A stretch of DNA of 64,000 nucleotides from Oscillospiraceae bacterium (GTDB lineage Bacteria; Bacillota; Clostridia; Oscillospirales; Acutalibacteraceae), in the NCBI GenBank assembly GCA_022650485.1, contig JALCPP010000002.1, forward strand, positions 62,001 to 126,000. Direction: 5' to 3'. The notes under the pieces are model-generated. The model did no database searches. It saw only the letters and a list, made by a program, of their open reading frames with translations, and was not told the origin of the DNA. This document shows, one piece after another, positions 42,264 to 51,573 of this stretch (position 1 is its first letter; every line of letters starts with the position of its first letter). The translations under genes were made by a program, and so were the position numbers.

Positions 42264-43298
42264 ATGATCCGATTTAACTGTGATTACAGCGAGGGCGCTC
42301 ATCCGCGAATCATGGAGCTCCTGGCTCAGACCAATATGGAACAGACGGCTGGATATGGGGAAGACCCGTACTGCATACGTGCCGCAGAATTGATTCGCCG
42401 TAAATGTGCCTGTAAAGAGCTTGGCATTCAATTTACCGTGGGCGGAACCCAGGTGAACAGCATTGTCATTGCCGCTGCGCTGCGGCCCCATCAGGGAGCA
42501 GTCTGTGCCGATACCGGGCATATCAATATTCATGAAAGCGGCGCGGTGGAAGCGACCGGACATAAAGTTCTGGCTTTACCGGGAAGGAACGGCAAAATTA
42601 CAGCCGACCAGATTCAAACGGCCTGCGACGAACATTTTAAAGATGCAGCCCATGAACATATGGTTCAGCCGGGAATGGTGTATCTGTCACTTTCGACAGA
42701 GATGGGGACAATCTACTCCAGGCGGGAATTAACTGAAATCAGCGAAGTCTGCCGCCGAAATGACGTGCTCCTTTATGTTGACGGCGCACGCCTTGGCTAC
42801 GGCCTTTGCGCGGAAGGCTGCGACCTCGACCTTCCCGTGCTCGCAAAGCTGTGCGACGCATTTACCATTGGGGGAACCAAGGTCGGCGCACTGTTCGGCG
42901 AGGCGCTGGTTCTTCGCAATGACGCGCTGAAAAAGGATTTTCGTTATATCTTGAAGCAAAGGGGCGGGATGCTTGCGAAAGGCCGTCTGCTTGGCATTCA
43001 GTTTCTCGCTTTGCTGGAAGAGGACCTTTATTTTGACATTGCCGCCCGCGCCGACCGGCAGGCGATGCAGATACGCCGTGCCTGTGCCGAAAAGGGATGG
43101 AACTTCCTTTCCGACTCACCGACCAATCAGCAGTTTCCGATTCTGCCGGATATGGCGCTCAATCTTTTAAAGAAAAATTACGAAGTGTCGGATTGCGGCA
43201 GAATAGACAAAAACCACAGTGCGGTCCGCTTCTGCACCAGCTGGGCGACCCGCGACGAGGATGTGAAACGTCTGGTGCGGAACATTCAGACTCTGTAA
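42264..43298 (+). CDS. Threonine aldolase / beta-eliminating lyase family protein
   Basis: 344-residue PLP enzyme. The PLP lysine is in FTIGGTKVGALFG; a His stack is in HINIHESGAVEATGHKV and the Asp in YVDGARLGYG. These fit low-specificity L-threonine aldolases, which split threonine or allo-threonine to glycine and acetaldehyde; tryptophanase-like lyases share the fold. It is single, with a structured leader. Confidence 0.87.
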   Translation: MIRFNCDYSEGAHPRIMELLAQTNMEQTAGYGEDPYCIRAAELIRRKCACKELGIQFTVGGTQVNSIVIAAALRPHQGAVCADTGHINIHESGAVEATGHKVLALPGRNGKITADQIQTACDEHFKDAAHEHMVQPGMVYLSLSTEMGTIYSRRELTEISEVCRRNDVLLYVDGARLGYGLCAEGCDLDLPVLAKLCDAFTIGGTKVGALFGEALVLRNDALKKDFRYILKQRGGMLAKGRLLGIQFLALLEEDLYFDIAARADRQAMQIRRACAEKGWNFLSDSPTNQQFPILPDMALNLLKKNYEVSDCGRIDKNHSAVRFCTSWATRDEDVKRLVRNIQTL

Positions 43299-43351
43299 AG
43301 CAGTTTTCATTTACAGAAAAATCTTCTTTCAACATGAAAAACTGTCGACAA

Positions 43352-43357
43352 TATAAT
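43352..43357 (+). promoter_or_regulatory. Possible promoter of the VanH-like gene
   Basis: TATAAT at 43352 preceded by TCAACA at 43329 (17-base spacer). Downstream at 43453-43468 is CCGGGT-GCAA-ACCCGG, a hairpin capped by a GNRA tetraloop, inside a GC-rich leader of about 160 bases. Confidence 0.45.
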
Positions 43358-43524
43358 ACAAATAGTATTATTATACTTTTATATAAGGCATATTACGCAA
43401 TTAAAGTGAAGAAACCGTACAGAATCCAGGTGGCTTTTCGCGGGCAATTGACCCGGGTGCAAACCCGGACAGTCTGCGGGTGCTTTCATGGCGATTCAGA
43501 ATGGAAGGAAGAAAGGACTTCAGA

Positions 43525-44505
43525 ATGAAAATTACAATTTACAACTGCCGTTCGGATGAAGCGGAATATCTGGAAGAATTCCGGAAAAAACATGGTGTTG
43601 AACTTTTTCCGGTCAAAGAGTCCCCCACGGCACAGACCGTGTCACTGGCCGAAGGCTGCCGCTGTATCAGCATGATTACCACACCGATGGATGAAAAACT
43701 GCTGAACATTTACCATGACGCGGGGATTCGCTTTATTTCGACACGCAGCATCGGCTATGACCATATTGATATAAAAGCGGCGGAAAAGCTGGGCATGCAT
43801 ATCGGCAACGTCAGTTATTCGCCGAACAGTGTGGCGGACTATACGGTAATGATGATGCTGATGGCGATTCGCCGGGTCAAAGGAATCCTTCGCAGAAGTG
43901 ACAATCAGGATTATTCCCTGCGCGGCGTTCAGGGGCTGGAAATGCACAACCTGACGGTCGGCGTGATCGGTACCGGGAGAATTGGAAGAACGGTGCTTCG
44001 CAACCTGACCGGTTTCGGCTGCCGGCTGCTGGCCTATGATCTGTATCCGAATGATTCGGTCCGTGAGATGGCGGAATATGTTTCTTTGCCGGAACTTCTG
44101 CGCCAAAGCGATTTAATTACCCTGCACATGCCCGCAACTAAAGAAAACTTTCACATGATTTGCCTCGATACCATTGCACAGATGAAAGACGGCGTTGTTT
44201 TGGTTAACACGGCGCGCGGCTCGTTAATTCACACGGGGGACTTTCTCGATGCGGTGGAAAGCGGCAAAATCGGCGCGGCCGCGCTGGATGTCGTGGAAGA
44301 GGAAACCGGGCTGTATTATAACGATTTAAAAGACCGGATTCTGCACAACCGGGGCCTTGCGGTGCTTCGGTCGTACCCAAATGTTCTGGTCACGCCGCAC
44401 ATGGCGTTTTATACCAATCAGGCGGTCAAAGATATGGTTGAAAATTCGATTCGTAGCTGTATTTCGTTTGCTCAGGGGAGTGAAAATCCCTGGCAGGTAA
44501 TTTAA
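43525..44505 (+). CDS. D-2-hydroxyacid dehydrogenase, VanH/D-lactate dehydrogenase type
   Basis: 326 residues. NAD site GVIGTGRIGRTVLRNLTGFG; catalytic arginine in NTARGSLI, glutamate in LDVVEEETG and histidine in VTPHMAFYT. The segments RSIGYDHIDIKAAEKLGMH and YSPNSVADYTVMMMLMA fit D-lactate dehydrogenases close to VanH. ATG 43525 follows GGAAGAAAGGA. No vanA-type ligase or vanX is beside it, so ordinary pyruvate/D-lactate interconversion is the simpler role. Confidence 0.88.
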   Translation: MKITIYNCRSDEAEYLEEFRKKHGVELFPVKESPTAQTVSLAEGCRCISMITTPMDEKLLNIYHDAGIRFISTRSIGYDHIDIKAAEKLGMHIGNVSYSPNSVADYTVMMMLMAIRRVKGILRRSDNQDYSLRGVQGLEMHNLTVGVIGTGRIGRTVLRNLTGFGCRLLAYDLYPNDSVREMAEYVSLPELLRQSDLITLHMPATKENFHMICLDTIAQMKDGVVLVNTARGSLIHTGDFLDAVESGKIGAAALDVVEEETGLYYNDLKDRILHNRGLAVLRSYPNVLVTPHMAFYTNQAVKDMVENSIRSCISFAQGSENPWQVI

Positions 44506-44567
44506 CGGTGCGGAAAAGGAATACAAAATTCTTTTGAATTGATCGAAAATTTTTTATTCATAATTTG

Positions 44568-44596
44568 TTAATCTTTGGGACCTTTTGTGATATAAT
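44568..44596 (+). promoter_or_regulatory. Possible promoter of the NSS transporter
   Basis: TATAAT at 44591-44596, with TTAATC 17 bases upstream as a weak -35. A 54-base leader follows. Confidence 0.45.
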
Positions 44597-44650
44597 AGAT
44601 TTTTAATAAGTGCTTTAACGTTTTAAAGCAACGAACATTGAGAGGATAGG

Positions 44651-46165
44651 GTGAGCAAAATGGATCGAGAACAATGGGGCACTAGATGGGGCTTTATTCT
44701 GGCGGCGGTTGGTTCTGCAATCGGGCTAGGAAATATCTGGCGGTTTCCTTACGTCGCTTATAAAAATGGCGGAGGGGCATTTCTAATCCCGTATATTTTC
44801 GCGCTTTTAACAACCGGTCTGTCCTTTGTTGCGCTGGAATTCGTTATCGGGAAAAAGTACCGCGGTTCCGCGCCGCTTTCGTTTTTCCGGATTAACCGCC
44901 ACATGGAGTTTGTCGGATGGTGGCAGTTCGCAATCAGTTTTGTGATTATGACGTATTATTCCGTGATTTTGGGCTGGTCCGCAAGTTACATTGGATTTTC
45001 TGCGACGCAGGCCTGGGGAACTGACACGAAGGCTTTCTTTTTCGATTCTTATCTGCATGTCCTTCCGGGCGCTTCCATTACTAATTTTGGCGGCGTTGAG
45101 TGGAGAGTGTTGATTCCGCTGCTGGTTATCTGGATTGTTACGCTGGGTATTTCTTACCGCGGCATTAAAAAGGGAATTGAAATCGTCAGTAAAATCGCCA
45201 TACCGACCCTTGTTGTTCTGTTTCTGGTCTTTGTGGTCCGCGCTGTGACCATGCAGGGCTCTGAACTTGGACTGAACGCGTTCTTTCAGCCGCAGTGGGA
45301 CCAGATGCTGAATCCTGAAATCTGGAAAGCGGCATATTCGCAGATCTTTTACAGCCTTTCGCTTGCCATGGGTATCATGATTACCTACAGCAGTTATCTG
45401 CCCAGAAAGACCGATACGACGAACAACGCATTTATCGCGGCGTTTTCCAATTCGAGCTTTGAACTGCTGGCGGGCATCGGCATTTTTGCGGCGCTTGGAT
45501 TTATGGCATATAACTCCGGAGTAGAGGTAAAAGACCTTGCTGCCGGCGGAATCGGCCTTGTATTCGTCGTATTGCCGGAAATTATTAATCAGCTTCCCTT
45601 ACCCCAGGTGTTCGGTACTGTTTTTTTCCTTTGCCTGCTTATCGCGGGGATTACGTCTTTGATTTCGCTTTTGGAGGTCTGTATTTCCGCCGCAAAGGAG
45701 AAATTCGGCTGGGACAGGCATCGTTCGGTCATGGTTGTTGGCGGTTTGGCAACGGTGGTTTCATTTGCGTACGCGACGCACGGAGGGATGTATCTGCTGG
45801 ATGTGGTGGATAATTTTGTAAACGGATTCGGGGTGCTTCCGTCCGCGGTTGTCGAAATTGCATTGGTCCTTTGGGTGTTCCGTCAGATGAAGCCGCTGAT
45901 GGAGGAAGCAAACCGCTATTCGCAGATCCGGCTTGGCAATTACTTTAAAATTTCATTGGGATTGATTACGCCTGTTATGCTGGTCATCATCCTGTTCAGC
46001 TCGTTGGTTTCCAATATTCAGACCGTGTACGGCGGATATCCGGTCGATTTTGTCGCCCTATTCGGGTGGGGCGTGATTTTGCTGATGCTGGTCTTTGCCG
46101 TGCTGGTTGCCCGTGTTCCGTGGAAAGACAAAAGTGTGCTGTCGAAGAAGGAGGAAAAAGAATGA
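44651..46165 (+). CDS. Neurotransmitter:sodium symporter family transporter (MetP-like)
   Basis: 504 residues, about 12 transmembrane helices. The NSS signature AVGSAIGLGNIWRFPYVAYKNGGGAF, written here in parts, is in TM1, with sodium-site residues, and SYLPRKTDTTNNAF in the middle. Such bacterial transporters import amino acids (methionine, alanine, tryptophan) with sodium. GTG 44651 lies close to AGAGGA; ATG 44660 is the alternative. The 31-residue MetS subunit overlaps its stop, which points to a MetPS-like system. Confidence 0.9.
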   Translation: MSKMDREQWGTRWGFILAAVGSAIGLGNIWRFPYVAYKNGGGAFLIPYIFALLTTGLSFVALEFVIGKKYRGSAPLSFFRINRHMEFVGWWQFAISFVIMTYYSVILGWSASYIGFSATQAWGTDTKAFFFDSYLHVLPGASITNFGGVEWRVLIPLLVIWIVTLGISYRGIKKGIEIVSKIAIPTLVVLFLVFVVRAVTMQGSELGLNAFFQPQWDQMLNPEIWKAAYSQIFYSLSLAMGIMITYSSYLPRKTDTTNNAFIAAFSNSSFELLAGIGIFAALGFMAYNSGVEVKDLAAGGIGLVFVVLPEIINQLPLPQVFGTVFFLCLLIAGITSLISLLEVCISAAKEKFGWDRHRSVMVVGGLATVVSFAYATHGGMYLLDVVDNFVNGFGVLPSAVVEIALVLWVFRQMKPLMEEANRYSQIRLGNYFKISLGLITPVMLVIILFSSLVSNIQTVYGGYPVDFVALFGWGVILLMLVFAVLVARVPWKDKSVLSKKEEKE

Positions 46166-46257
46166 CTACTTCTGCAATTGCCATGATGATCGTTGCCATG
46201 TGTGTCATTTGGGGAGGTCTTGCGATCAGTGTGTTCCATGCGGTTCATCATTCGTAA
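46162..46257 (+). CDS. MetS family NSS transporter small subunit
   Basis: Only 31 residues, MTTSAIAMMIVAMCVIWGGL then AISVFHAVHHS, one transmembrane helix. ATG 46162 overlaps the transporter stop (ATGA) and follows GAAGGAGG. Tiny proteins with TTSAI.MM..A...WGGL next to NSS transporters are the MetS-type subunit of Corynebacterium MetPS, needed for uptake. It is too short for most gene callers. Confidence 0.85.
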   Translation: MTTSAIAMMIVAMCVIWGGLAISVFHAVHHS

Positions 46258-46285
46258 TCTGTAAACTCCCGAACGGAAAGGATTT

Positions 46286-47410
46286 ATGCTGTTTATGGCT
46301 CTTCTGAATTTTACGCAGGAATGGACGCAGGTCGGCTGGGCTGCCAATTTTGCGGTTCCCCTGGCGGCGTTCCTGCTGCTTTTCTTCCTTCGAGGGATTA
46401 TCGTTCGGGGAATATTCCGGCCGGTATGCAGGCTGAATGCGGGGAAGAAGTGGCCAACGGAGCTGGAGCGCAGTTTTCAGCGGCCGCTGCGGGTGTTGAT
46501 TTCTGTGTGCGGATTGTATGCGGCCTTGTGGATCTCTCCCGCGGTTCCCCAGAGCGGGCCAATTTGGGCCATTGTGGTCAAATGCTTTCGCAGCCTGCTG
46601 ATTTTGCTGCCGGCATGGGGGTTCAGCCGTCTGTGCGGCAGCCGGGAGTTAGCGGGAGATCTGCTGCTGAAAAAGCTGGATTTCAGTATCGACGACGCGC
46701 TGTTTCCGTTCCTTTCCAAGATCGTTCGCTTTCTGGTCCTTTGTTTGGCATTGCTGATTGTTGCGCAGGAATGGGATTACAGCATCAGCGGATTGCTGGC
46801 AGGGCTGGGCCTTGGCGGTTTGGCTTTTGCTCTTGCCGCACAAGATATGCTTTCGAACCTGTTTGGCGGAATGGTTATTTTTCTGGACCGTCCGTTTTCC
46901 ATCGGAGACTGGATTCGTACCGATGACATCGAGGGAACGGTAGAGGACCTGAACTTTCGCAGTGTAAAGCTTCGAACCTTTTCACAGGCTGTTGTAACCA
47001 TTCCTAATTCCAAGCTGGTCGATCGTCCGGTGATCAATTACAGCCGGATGGGAAAGCGTAAGATCAGTTTTACCGTCGGGTTGAAATACGGTACGACGGA
47101 ACGGCAGATTCGAACCTGTGCAGACCGAATTCGTGCCATGCTGCGGGCAAACGCCGAGGTTGACCCGGAAACAATCATTGTCACATTCAGCAATATCGGC
47201 GCCAGCAGTCTGGATTTAATGCTTTATTTCTTTACAAAGACGACCGACTGGCAGAAGCACTTAAAAGTGCGGGAAGGCGTTTATTACGGTGTTCTGCAAA
47301 TTTTAGAAGAAGAAAAAGCAGAAATTGCGTTTCCGACCCGCGCCATTCAGGTGGAACGGGATAATTCAGGGGAAGGCCACAACGATCTGTCAAACGGTAC
47401 CGGAACCTGA
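46286..47410 (+). CDS. MscS family mechanosensitive channel
   Basis: 374 residues. Three or four membrane segments, then the MscS pore helix and beta domain (ISGLLAGLGLGGLAFALAAQ, DMLSNLFGGMVIFLDRPFSIGDW, TVEDLNFRSVKLRTFSQAVV, TIPNSKLVDRPVINYSRM). Opens under membrane tension to release solutes. GGAAAGG precedes ATG 46286. It lies 28 bases downstream of metS and may share its transcript. Confidence 0.92.
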   Translation: MLFMALLNFTQEWTQVGWAANFAVPLAAFLLLFFLRGIIVRGIFRPVCRLNAGKKWPTELERSFQRPLRVLISVCGLYAALWISPAVPQSGPIWAIVVKCFRSLLILLPAWGFSRLCGSRELAGDLLLKKLDFSIDDALFPFLSKIVRFLVLCLALLIVAQEWDYSISGLLAGLGLGGLAFALAAQDMLSNLFGGMVIFLDRPFSIGDWIRTDDIEGTVEDLNFRSVKLRTFSQAVVTIPNSKLVDRPVINYSRMGKRKISFTVGLKYGTTERQIRTCADRIRAMLRANAEVDPETIIVTFSNIGASSLDLMLYFFTKTTDWQKHLKVREGVYYGVLQILEEEKAEIAFPTRAIQVERDNSGEGHNDLSNGTGT

Positions 47411-47420
47411 TATCTGGGAA

Positions 47421-47457
47421 AACAGCGGACCGCCCAAGCAAGCGGTCCGCTGTTTCG
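47421..47457 (+). terminator. Terminator after the MscS gene
   Basis: AACAGCGGACCGC pairs with GCGGTCCGCTGTT, 13 perfect base pairs around eight bases, then T-rich DNA. Confidence 0.85.
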
Positions 47458-47461
47458 TTGG

Positions 47462-47490
47462 TTGAAAGTGCTTTTGATTGATGCTATAAT
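47462..47490 (+). promoter_or_regulatory. Promoter of the AEC permease
   Basis: TTGAAA, 17-base spacer, TATAAT, located just beyond the terminator tail. Confidence 0.7.
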
Positions 47491-47634
47491 AAATCTCAAT
47501 TAAGAAAGAGTGCGAATGCCCAAAATCGGCAGGGCAGATGTACAGGGTAATATTTTGTATGCAGACAGGCTATGGCAGAAGACAGGAGTTCGCAACGCAC
47601 CGCTTCCGCCGCTGCGGAACCGGAGGAACAGCAG

Positions 47635-48591
47635 ATGTCAAATTTAATATTCAGTTTTAATACGGTCGCACCTGTTTTCCTTCTGGTGGCAATCGGCTGT
47701 CTGGCCAGAAAAATTCATTTGGTTGGAAAGCATTTTGTGGATGAGGCGAGCAAACTCAATTTCAGAACGGGTTTGCCTGCCCTTTTGTTTTTGGGCATCT
47801 ATCAAACTGCGGGTACCGATTCTTTTGACTGGAATTTTGTCGGCTTTATGGTGGGAATGTCAATCGTGGCCGCGGTGATTCTCTGCCTGACCATTCCAAG
47901 GCTGGTTCAGGATAAGAGGAAAGCTTCTGCTGTGGTGCATACCGCTTTCAAGCCGAATATTATTGTGCTCGGGTTTCCGCTGGCACTGATGGCGTTTGGC
48001 AGGGAACACATCGCCGCGATGTCAATGCTGCTGCCGGTGCTGATTCCGGTGAACAATATTGTTGCCGTGCTGCTTCTTTGTGCGCTGGACCCAGAACAAG
48101 AGAAGAACCGAACCGGCAGCCTGAAAAAATCAGCCGTCAGTATTGCGAAAAATCCGATTATTTTGGCGGCAGTGGCCGCAATTCTTCTGCGGGAGTTTCA
48201 GGTGGCACTGCCTGCTTTTCTTCTAAAACTGCTCGGTTCCCTGTCTGACATGGCAATGCCGTTTGCGTTAATTACGCTGGGCGCCCAGATGACTATGAAA
48301 TCGATTCTGTCAGACCGCAGATATATGATTTCTGCAACGGCCCTGAGGGTGCTTGTCACGCCGCTGGTCGTGATTCCGCTCGCCTATTTTGTGGGATTCC
48401 GCGGGTATGAGTTGTCAACAGCTTTTTTGATTTCCGCTTCGCCCAGTGCGGTGAACTGTTATATGCTGGCAAGAGAAATGCACTCCGACGAAGTTCTGAC
48501 GGGTGAAGTGATTCTGAGCAGTACGTTTTGCTCGATGTTTATCCTTTTTATCGGAATTTTTTTGTTGAAGACATTTGCGGTGATTGCGTAA
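47635..48591 (+). CDS. AEC (auxin efflux carrier) family permease
   Basis: 318 residues, ten predicted transmembrane helices in two halves. AFKPNIIVLGFPLALMAFG and PFALITLGAQMTM are the conserved half-helix regions with NxxxxGxP type motif. Bacterial members move malate, malonate or other organic acids. The frame opens at 47572, but ATG 47635 follows GGAGGAACAGCAG. The substrate is not predictable. Confidence 0.87.
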   Translation: MSNLIFSFNTVAPVFLLVAIGCLARKIHLVGKHFVDEASKLNFRTGLPALLFLGIYQTAGTDSFDWNFVGFMVGMSIVAAVILCLTIPRLVQDKRKASAVVHTAFKPNIIVLGFPLALMAFGREHIAAMSMLLPVLIPVNNIVAVLLLCALDPEQEKNRTGSLKKSAVSIAKNPIILAAVAAILLREFQVALPAFLLKLLGSLSDMAMPFALITLGAQMTMKSILSDRRYMISATALRVLVTPLVVIPLAYFVGFRGYELSTAFLISASPSAVNCYMLAREMHSDEVLTGEVILSSTFCSMFILFIGIFLLKTFAVIA

Positions 48592-48740
48592 ATAAATGAG
48601 CGGGTTTCTTCTTTTCGACTGGAATATCTGAGAAAAAACAGGGATAGAAATACTGCAGGCAGGGAAATGAAAAATAAAATCGGGCGGTGCGGTCAGTCGG
48701 CCGGAATATCCCGGGCCTGTAATCAAACCGAGGGCTGAAC

Positions 48741-49505
48741 ATGAATTACAATGATTTAGTCAATACGGCGGTGGAAGCCGGATATTTGCTGGTGGCGAAC
48801 GGCGCGGAAATTTACCGTGCCGAAGAATCCATGCAGCGGATTTTTCGTGCCTATGGGGTCGAAACCGGAGAAGTATTTGTTATTCCTACCTTGTTGGAAG
48901 TGACCGTTATTATGCCGGATGGACGGCCTATTACACGGATTAAGCGTGTTCCGCAGCGCACGGTGAATCTGGACCGTGTGGAACAGGTGAACGCGTTGTG
49001 CCGCCATATCTGGAGCGATAAGCCTCAGCTTTCAGAAATCTGTGCCGAGCTGAAACGCATACGCAGGCGCCCGACCCTGAGCCCTCCGGTTCAGGCGCTT
49101 GCGTATGCGCTGGTTGCCGCAGCTTTTACTTTGTTTTACGGTGGCTGCTGGCAGGATGCCGTGGTGGCCCTGTTCTGCGGCGCGGCTATCTGGCTGACAA
49201 CCCGGTGTCTGGAGCGGTTTCGGGTTAATTCTTTCTTTGTTTATGTGGCGGCCAGTTTTGCGGCGGCATCCATTTCGCTTGCCGCCGCAAATTACAACGT
49301 TGCGTTGAGCTATGATAAAATGATTATCGGTTCCCTGATGAATCTTGTGCCGGGCGTCGCCATTACAAATTTTATGAGAGATATTATTGCGGGCGATTTA
49401 ATTGCGGGAATTTTGCGCCTGACCGAAAGTGTTTTGATTGCGACGGCCATTGCAATCGGCGCCGGAATCGCTCTGACGGCGTCACGCATGATTTTGGGGG
49501 TGTAA
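48741..49505 (+). CDS. ThrE-type threonine/serine exporter, N-terminal subunit
   Basis: 254 residues. Cytosolic part with GAEIYRAEESMQRIFRAYGV and a TM block after residue 115 (VQALAYALVAAAFTLFYGGC). Equivalent to the N-terminal half of Corynebacterium ThrE or YjjP. The partner half is encoded seven bases downstream. Exports threonine or serine, or related small acids. Confidence 0.85.
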   Translation: MNYNDLVNTAVEAGYLLVANGAEIYRAEESMQRIFRAYGVETGEVFVIPTLLEVTVIMPDGRPITRIKRVPQRTVNLDRVEQVNALCRHIWSDKPQLSEICAELKRIRRRPTLSPPVQALAYALVAAAFTLFYGGCWQDAVVALFCGAAIWLTTRCLERFRVNSFFVYVAASFAAASISLAAANYNVALSYDKMIIGSLMNLVPGVAITNFMRDIIAGDLIAGILRLTESVLIATAIAIGAGIALTASRMILGV

Positions 49506-49512
49506 AGGGGCA

Positions 49513-49953
49513 ATGAGTGTTTTTTTGCAGTGTCTGTGGGCTTATATTGCCTGTGTTGCTTTCTGCTTTTTGTACAACATTCGTGGGCGCGCACTGCACC
49601 TTGCCTCACTGGGCGGGGCGCTTGGATGGCTTGCCTATTGTCTTGCGTCCCCATTGCAGAATGATATTGTGCAGTTCTTTGTCGCAACGGTTGTCACCGC
49701 GGTTTACGCTGAAAGTATGGCTCGCATCGCGAAAAAACCCGCGACGGAATTTCAGGTTGTGGCGCTGCTGCCCATGGTCCCCGGCGGAGGAATTTTTTAC
49801 ACGATGGAATACTGTGTGATTGGAAATAATTCCATGTTTATCAGTACGGGAATGCACACGCTGGGAATTGCCGGAGCGCTGGCAATGGGAGTTCTGCTGG
49901 TTTCCACAGCGGTTCGGCTCATTCATCTGGTCCGCACGCACCGCGAATGGTAG
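49513..49953 (+). CDS. ThrE-type threonine/serine exporter, C-terminal subunit
   Basis: 146 residues, four or five transmembrane helices, with PATEFQVVALLPMVPGGGIFY, the YjjB/ThrE_2 signature, mid-protein. Forms one exporter with the upstream gene; fused forms exist in other species. ATG 49513 follows AAGGGG. Confidence 0.85.
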   Translation: MSVFLQCLWAYIACVAFCFLYNIRGRALHLASLGGALGWLAYCLASPLQNDIVQFFVATVVTAVYAESMARIAKKPATEFQVVALLPMVPGGGIFYTMEYCVIGNNSMFISTGMHTLGIAGALAMGVLLVSTAVRLIHLVRTHREW

Positions 49954-49961
49954 AGCATACG

Positions 49962-50004
49962 AAAAGAGTGCCGCTCGTTTTTTTACGGGCGGCACTCTTT
50001 TTTT
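49962..50004. terminator. Bidirectional terminator between thrE genes and amt
   Basis: AAAAGAGTGCCGC pairs with GCGGCACTCTTTT around 14 bases; T runs on both sides. Confidence 0.88.
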
Positions 50005-50015
50005 CGGGGATGAAT

Positions 50016-51359
50016 TCAAACTGTATGGATGGTGTCGAGCTGCTGAAAATCGGGGTAGCCCTCTTCCGTATGTTCGGAAACATCCAGACCGGCCAGTTCT
50101 TCTTCGAGGCTGACGCGAAGGCCGACTGTGGCATCCACCACTTTGAAAAGGACAAAGCTGGTTGCCACAGTCCAGGCGCCAACCGCCACAACCCCGAGGG
50201 ACTGGACACCAAGAAGTTCCAGTCCGCCGCCGTACAAAAGTCCTTTGCCGGTGTCGAACAGCCCGACCATCAAGGTCCCGAAAACACCGCAGGTACAGTG
50301 GCAGCTGATGGCGCCGGCAGGGTCGTCAATTTTCAAGACTTTTTCCACAAATTCGATGGAGGCGACAACCAGGATGCCGGAAAGCAGACCGATGACGAGC
50401 GCCCCTTCAATACTGACAAAAGCACAGCCCGCGGTGATTGCCACAAGCCCGCCGATGGCGCCGTTCAGGGCCATGCTGACAGACGGCTTTCCATGTTTTA
50501 GCCAGGTGTAGATCATGGCGGCGATTCCGCCGCCTGCCGCGGCGATATTTGTGGTCATTGCAATGGTGCCGATGGCCGGAATGTTGAAACTGCCGTCTTC
50601 GCCTAATGCGAGCCCCTGCAGCGTGGAGCCGGGGTTAAATCCGAACCATCCGAACCACAGAATAAAGACGCCCAGCGCCGCCAGGGTAATGCTGTGACCG
50701 GGGATGCTGTTGGGCTTGCCGTCTTTGGAATATTTTCCGATGCGGGGCCCGAGAATCGTGGCTCCGACGACAGCGGCCCATCCGCCGATGGAGTGAACCA
50801 CCGTGGAACCGGCGAAATCCTGAAATCCCAGTTGGGAAAGCCAGCCTCCGCCCCAAATCCAATGGCCTGCGATTGGGTAAATGACAAGTGAAATGACCGC
50901 GCTGTAAATGCAGTAAGAAATAAACTTGGTCCGTTCCGCCATGGCCCCGGACACAATGGTTGCCGCTGTTGCACAGAAAACGGTTTCCCACAGAATAAAG
51001 GCATCGGTCGGGATGCCGGAAACGGATGCCGAATGGTTAATAAGACCTAAGAAATTGGTGGTTCCGAACAGCCCACCCTCACTTTGACCAAACATCAGGC
51101 CGTAGCCGATAAAATAAAATGCGATGGAACCGATGCAGAAATCCATCAGATTTTTCATCATGATGTTAGCGGCGCCTTTTGAACGTGTTGACCCGGTTTC
51201 CAGCATGGCAAATCCGGCTTGCATGAAAAACACCAGAAATGCGGAAATTAAGGTCCACACTGTGTTAATCGAGGTCAGAAGCTCCACAGGGAGCGATGCC
51301 GCGCTCACCGCGGCTAAAAGGAAATTCTGAAATCCGTTTTGTATGACAGCCCAACTCAT
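50016..51359 (-). CDS. amt: Ammonium transporter
   Basis: 447 residues, 11 transmembrane helices. Amt motifs: MQAGFAMLETGSTRSKGAAN, DFAGSTVVHSIGGWAAVVGA (with the pore His) and the second pore His near SCHCTCGVFGTLMVGLF. The C-terminal tail is cytosolic. No glnK/glnB gene lies beside it in the window. Transcription is probably controlled at the leader terminator (51430-51467). Confidence 0.94.
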   Translation of the reverse strand: MSWAVIQNGFQNFLLAAVSAASLPVELLTSINTVWTLISAFLVFFMQAGFAMLETGSTRSKGAANIMMKNLMDFCIGSIAFYFIGYGLMFGQSEGGLFGTTNFLGLINHSASVSGIPTDAFILWETVFCATAATIVSGAMAERTKFISYCIYSAVISLVIYPIAGHWIWGGGWLSQLGFQDFAGSTVVHSIGGWAAVVGATILGPRIGKYSKDGKPNSIPGHSITLAALGVFILWFGWFGFNPGSTLQGLALGEDGSFNIPAIGTIAMTTNIAAAGGGIAAMIYTWLKHGKPSVSMALNGAIGGLVAITAGCAFVSIEGALVIGLLSGILVVASIEFVEKVLKIDDPAGAISCHCTCGVFGTLMVGLFDTGKGLLYGGGLELLGVQSLGVVAVGAWTVATSFVLFKVVDATVGLRVSLEEELAGLDVSEHTEEGYPDFQQLDTIHTV

Positions 51360-51429
51360 AAATACCCTCCGTTCATCAATGCGGTCACTTGCATGGGATA
51401 GCGCTGAACAGCCGGGATTCGTTCACATC

Positions 51430-51467
51430 AAAAAGACGCCGGACCTTTTTTAAGGTCCGGCGTCTTT
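51430..51467 (-). terminator. Terminator in the amt leader (attenuator)
   Basis: Minus strand AAAGACGCCGGACCTT pairs with AAGGTCCGGCGTCTTT, 16 perfect base pairs around four A, followed by TTTTT. It lies about 70 bases before the amt start and about 100 after its promoter. Confidence 0.85.
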
Positions 51468-51567
51468 GCCGATACTGCCGAATACGTTTGGCAGATGATA
51501 TGAAATCCGGTTTGCGTGCAAAAGGGACTTGCACTCATCCAGTGCTATTTTGTTTGAATTGTTTCGA
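51468..51567 (-). promoter_or_regulatory. amt leader with small hairpins (antitermination candidate)
   Basis: Reading the minus strand from the predicted start: GCACT/AGTGC, TGCAA/TTGCA and CTGCC/GGCAG hairpins precede the terminator. In Clostridia and others, nitrogen genes may be controlled by ANTAR proteins that bind paired hairpins before terminators. The loops here are not a clean match to the A1/G4 hexaloop rule. Confidence 0.4.
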
Positions 51568-51573
51568 TGCCTT

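Noticed and set aside
43525-44505. Vancomycin-resistance vanH
   Set aside because: Sequence is VanH-like but no vanA/vanX or VanRS genes are adjacent, so a metabolic D-lactate dehydrogenase is the safer reading.
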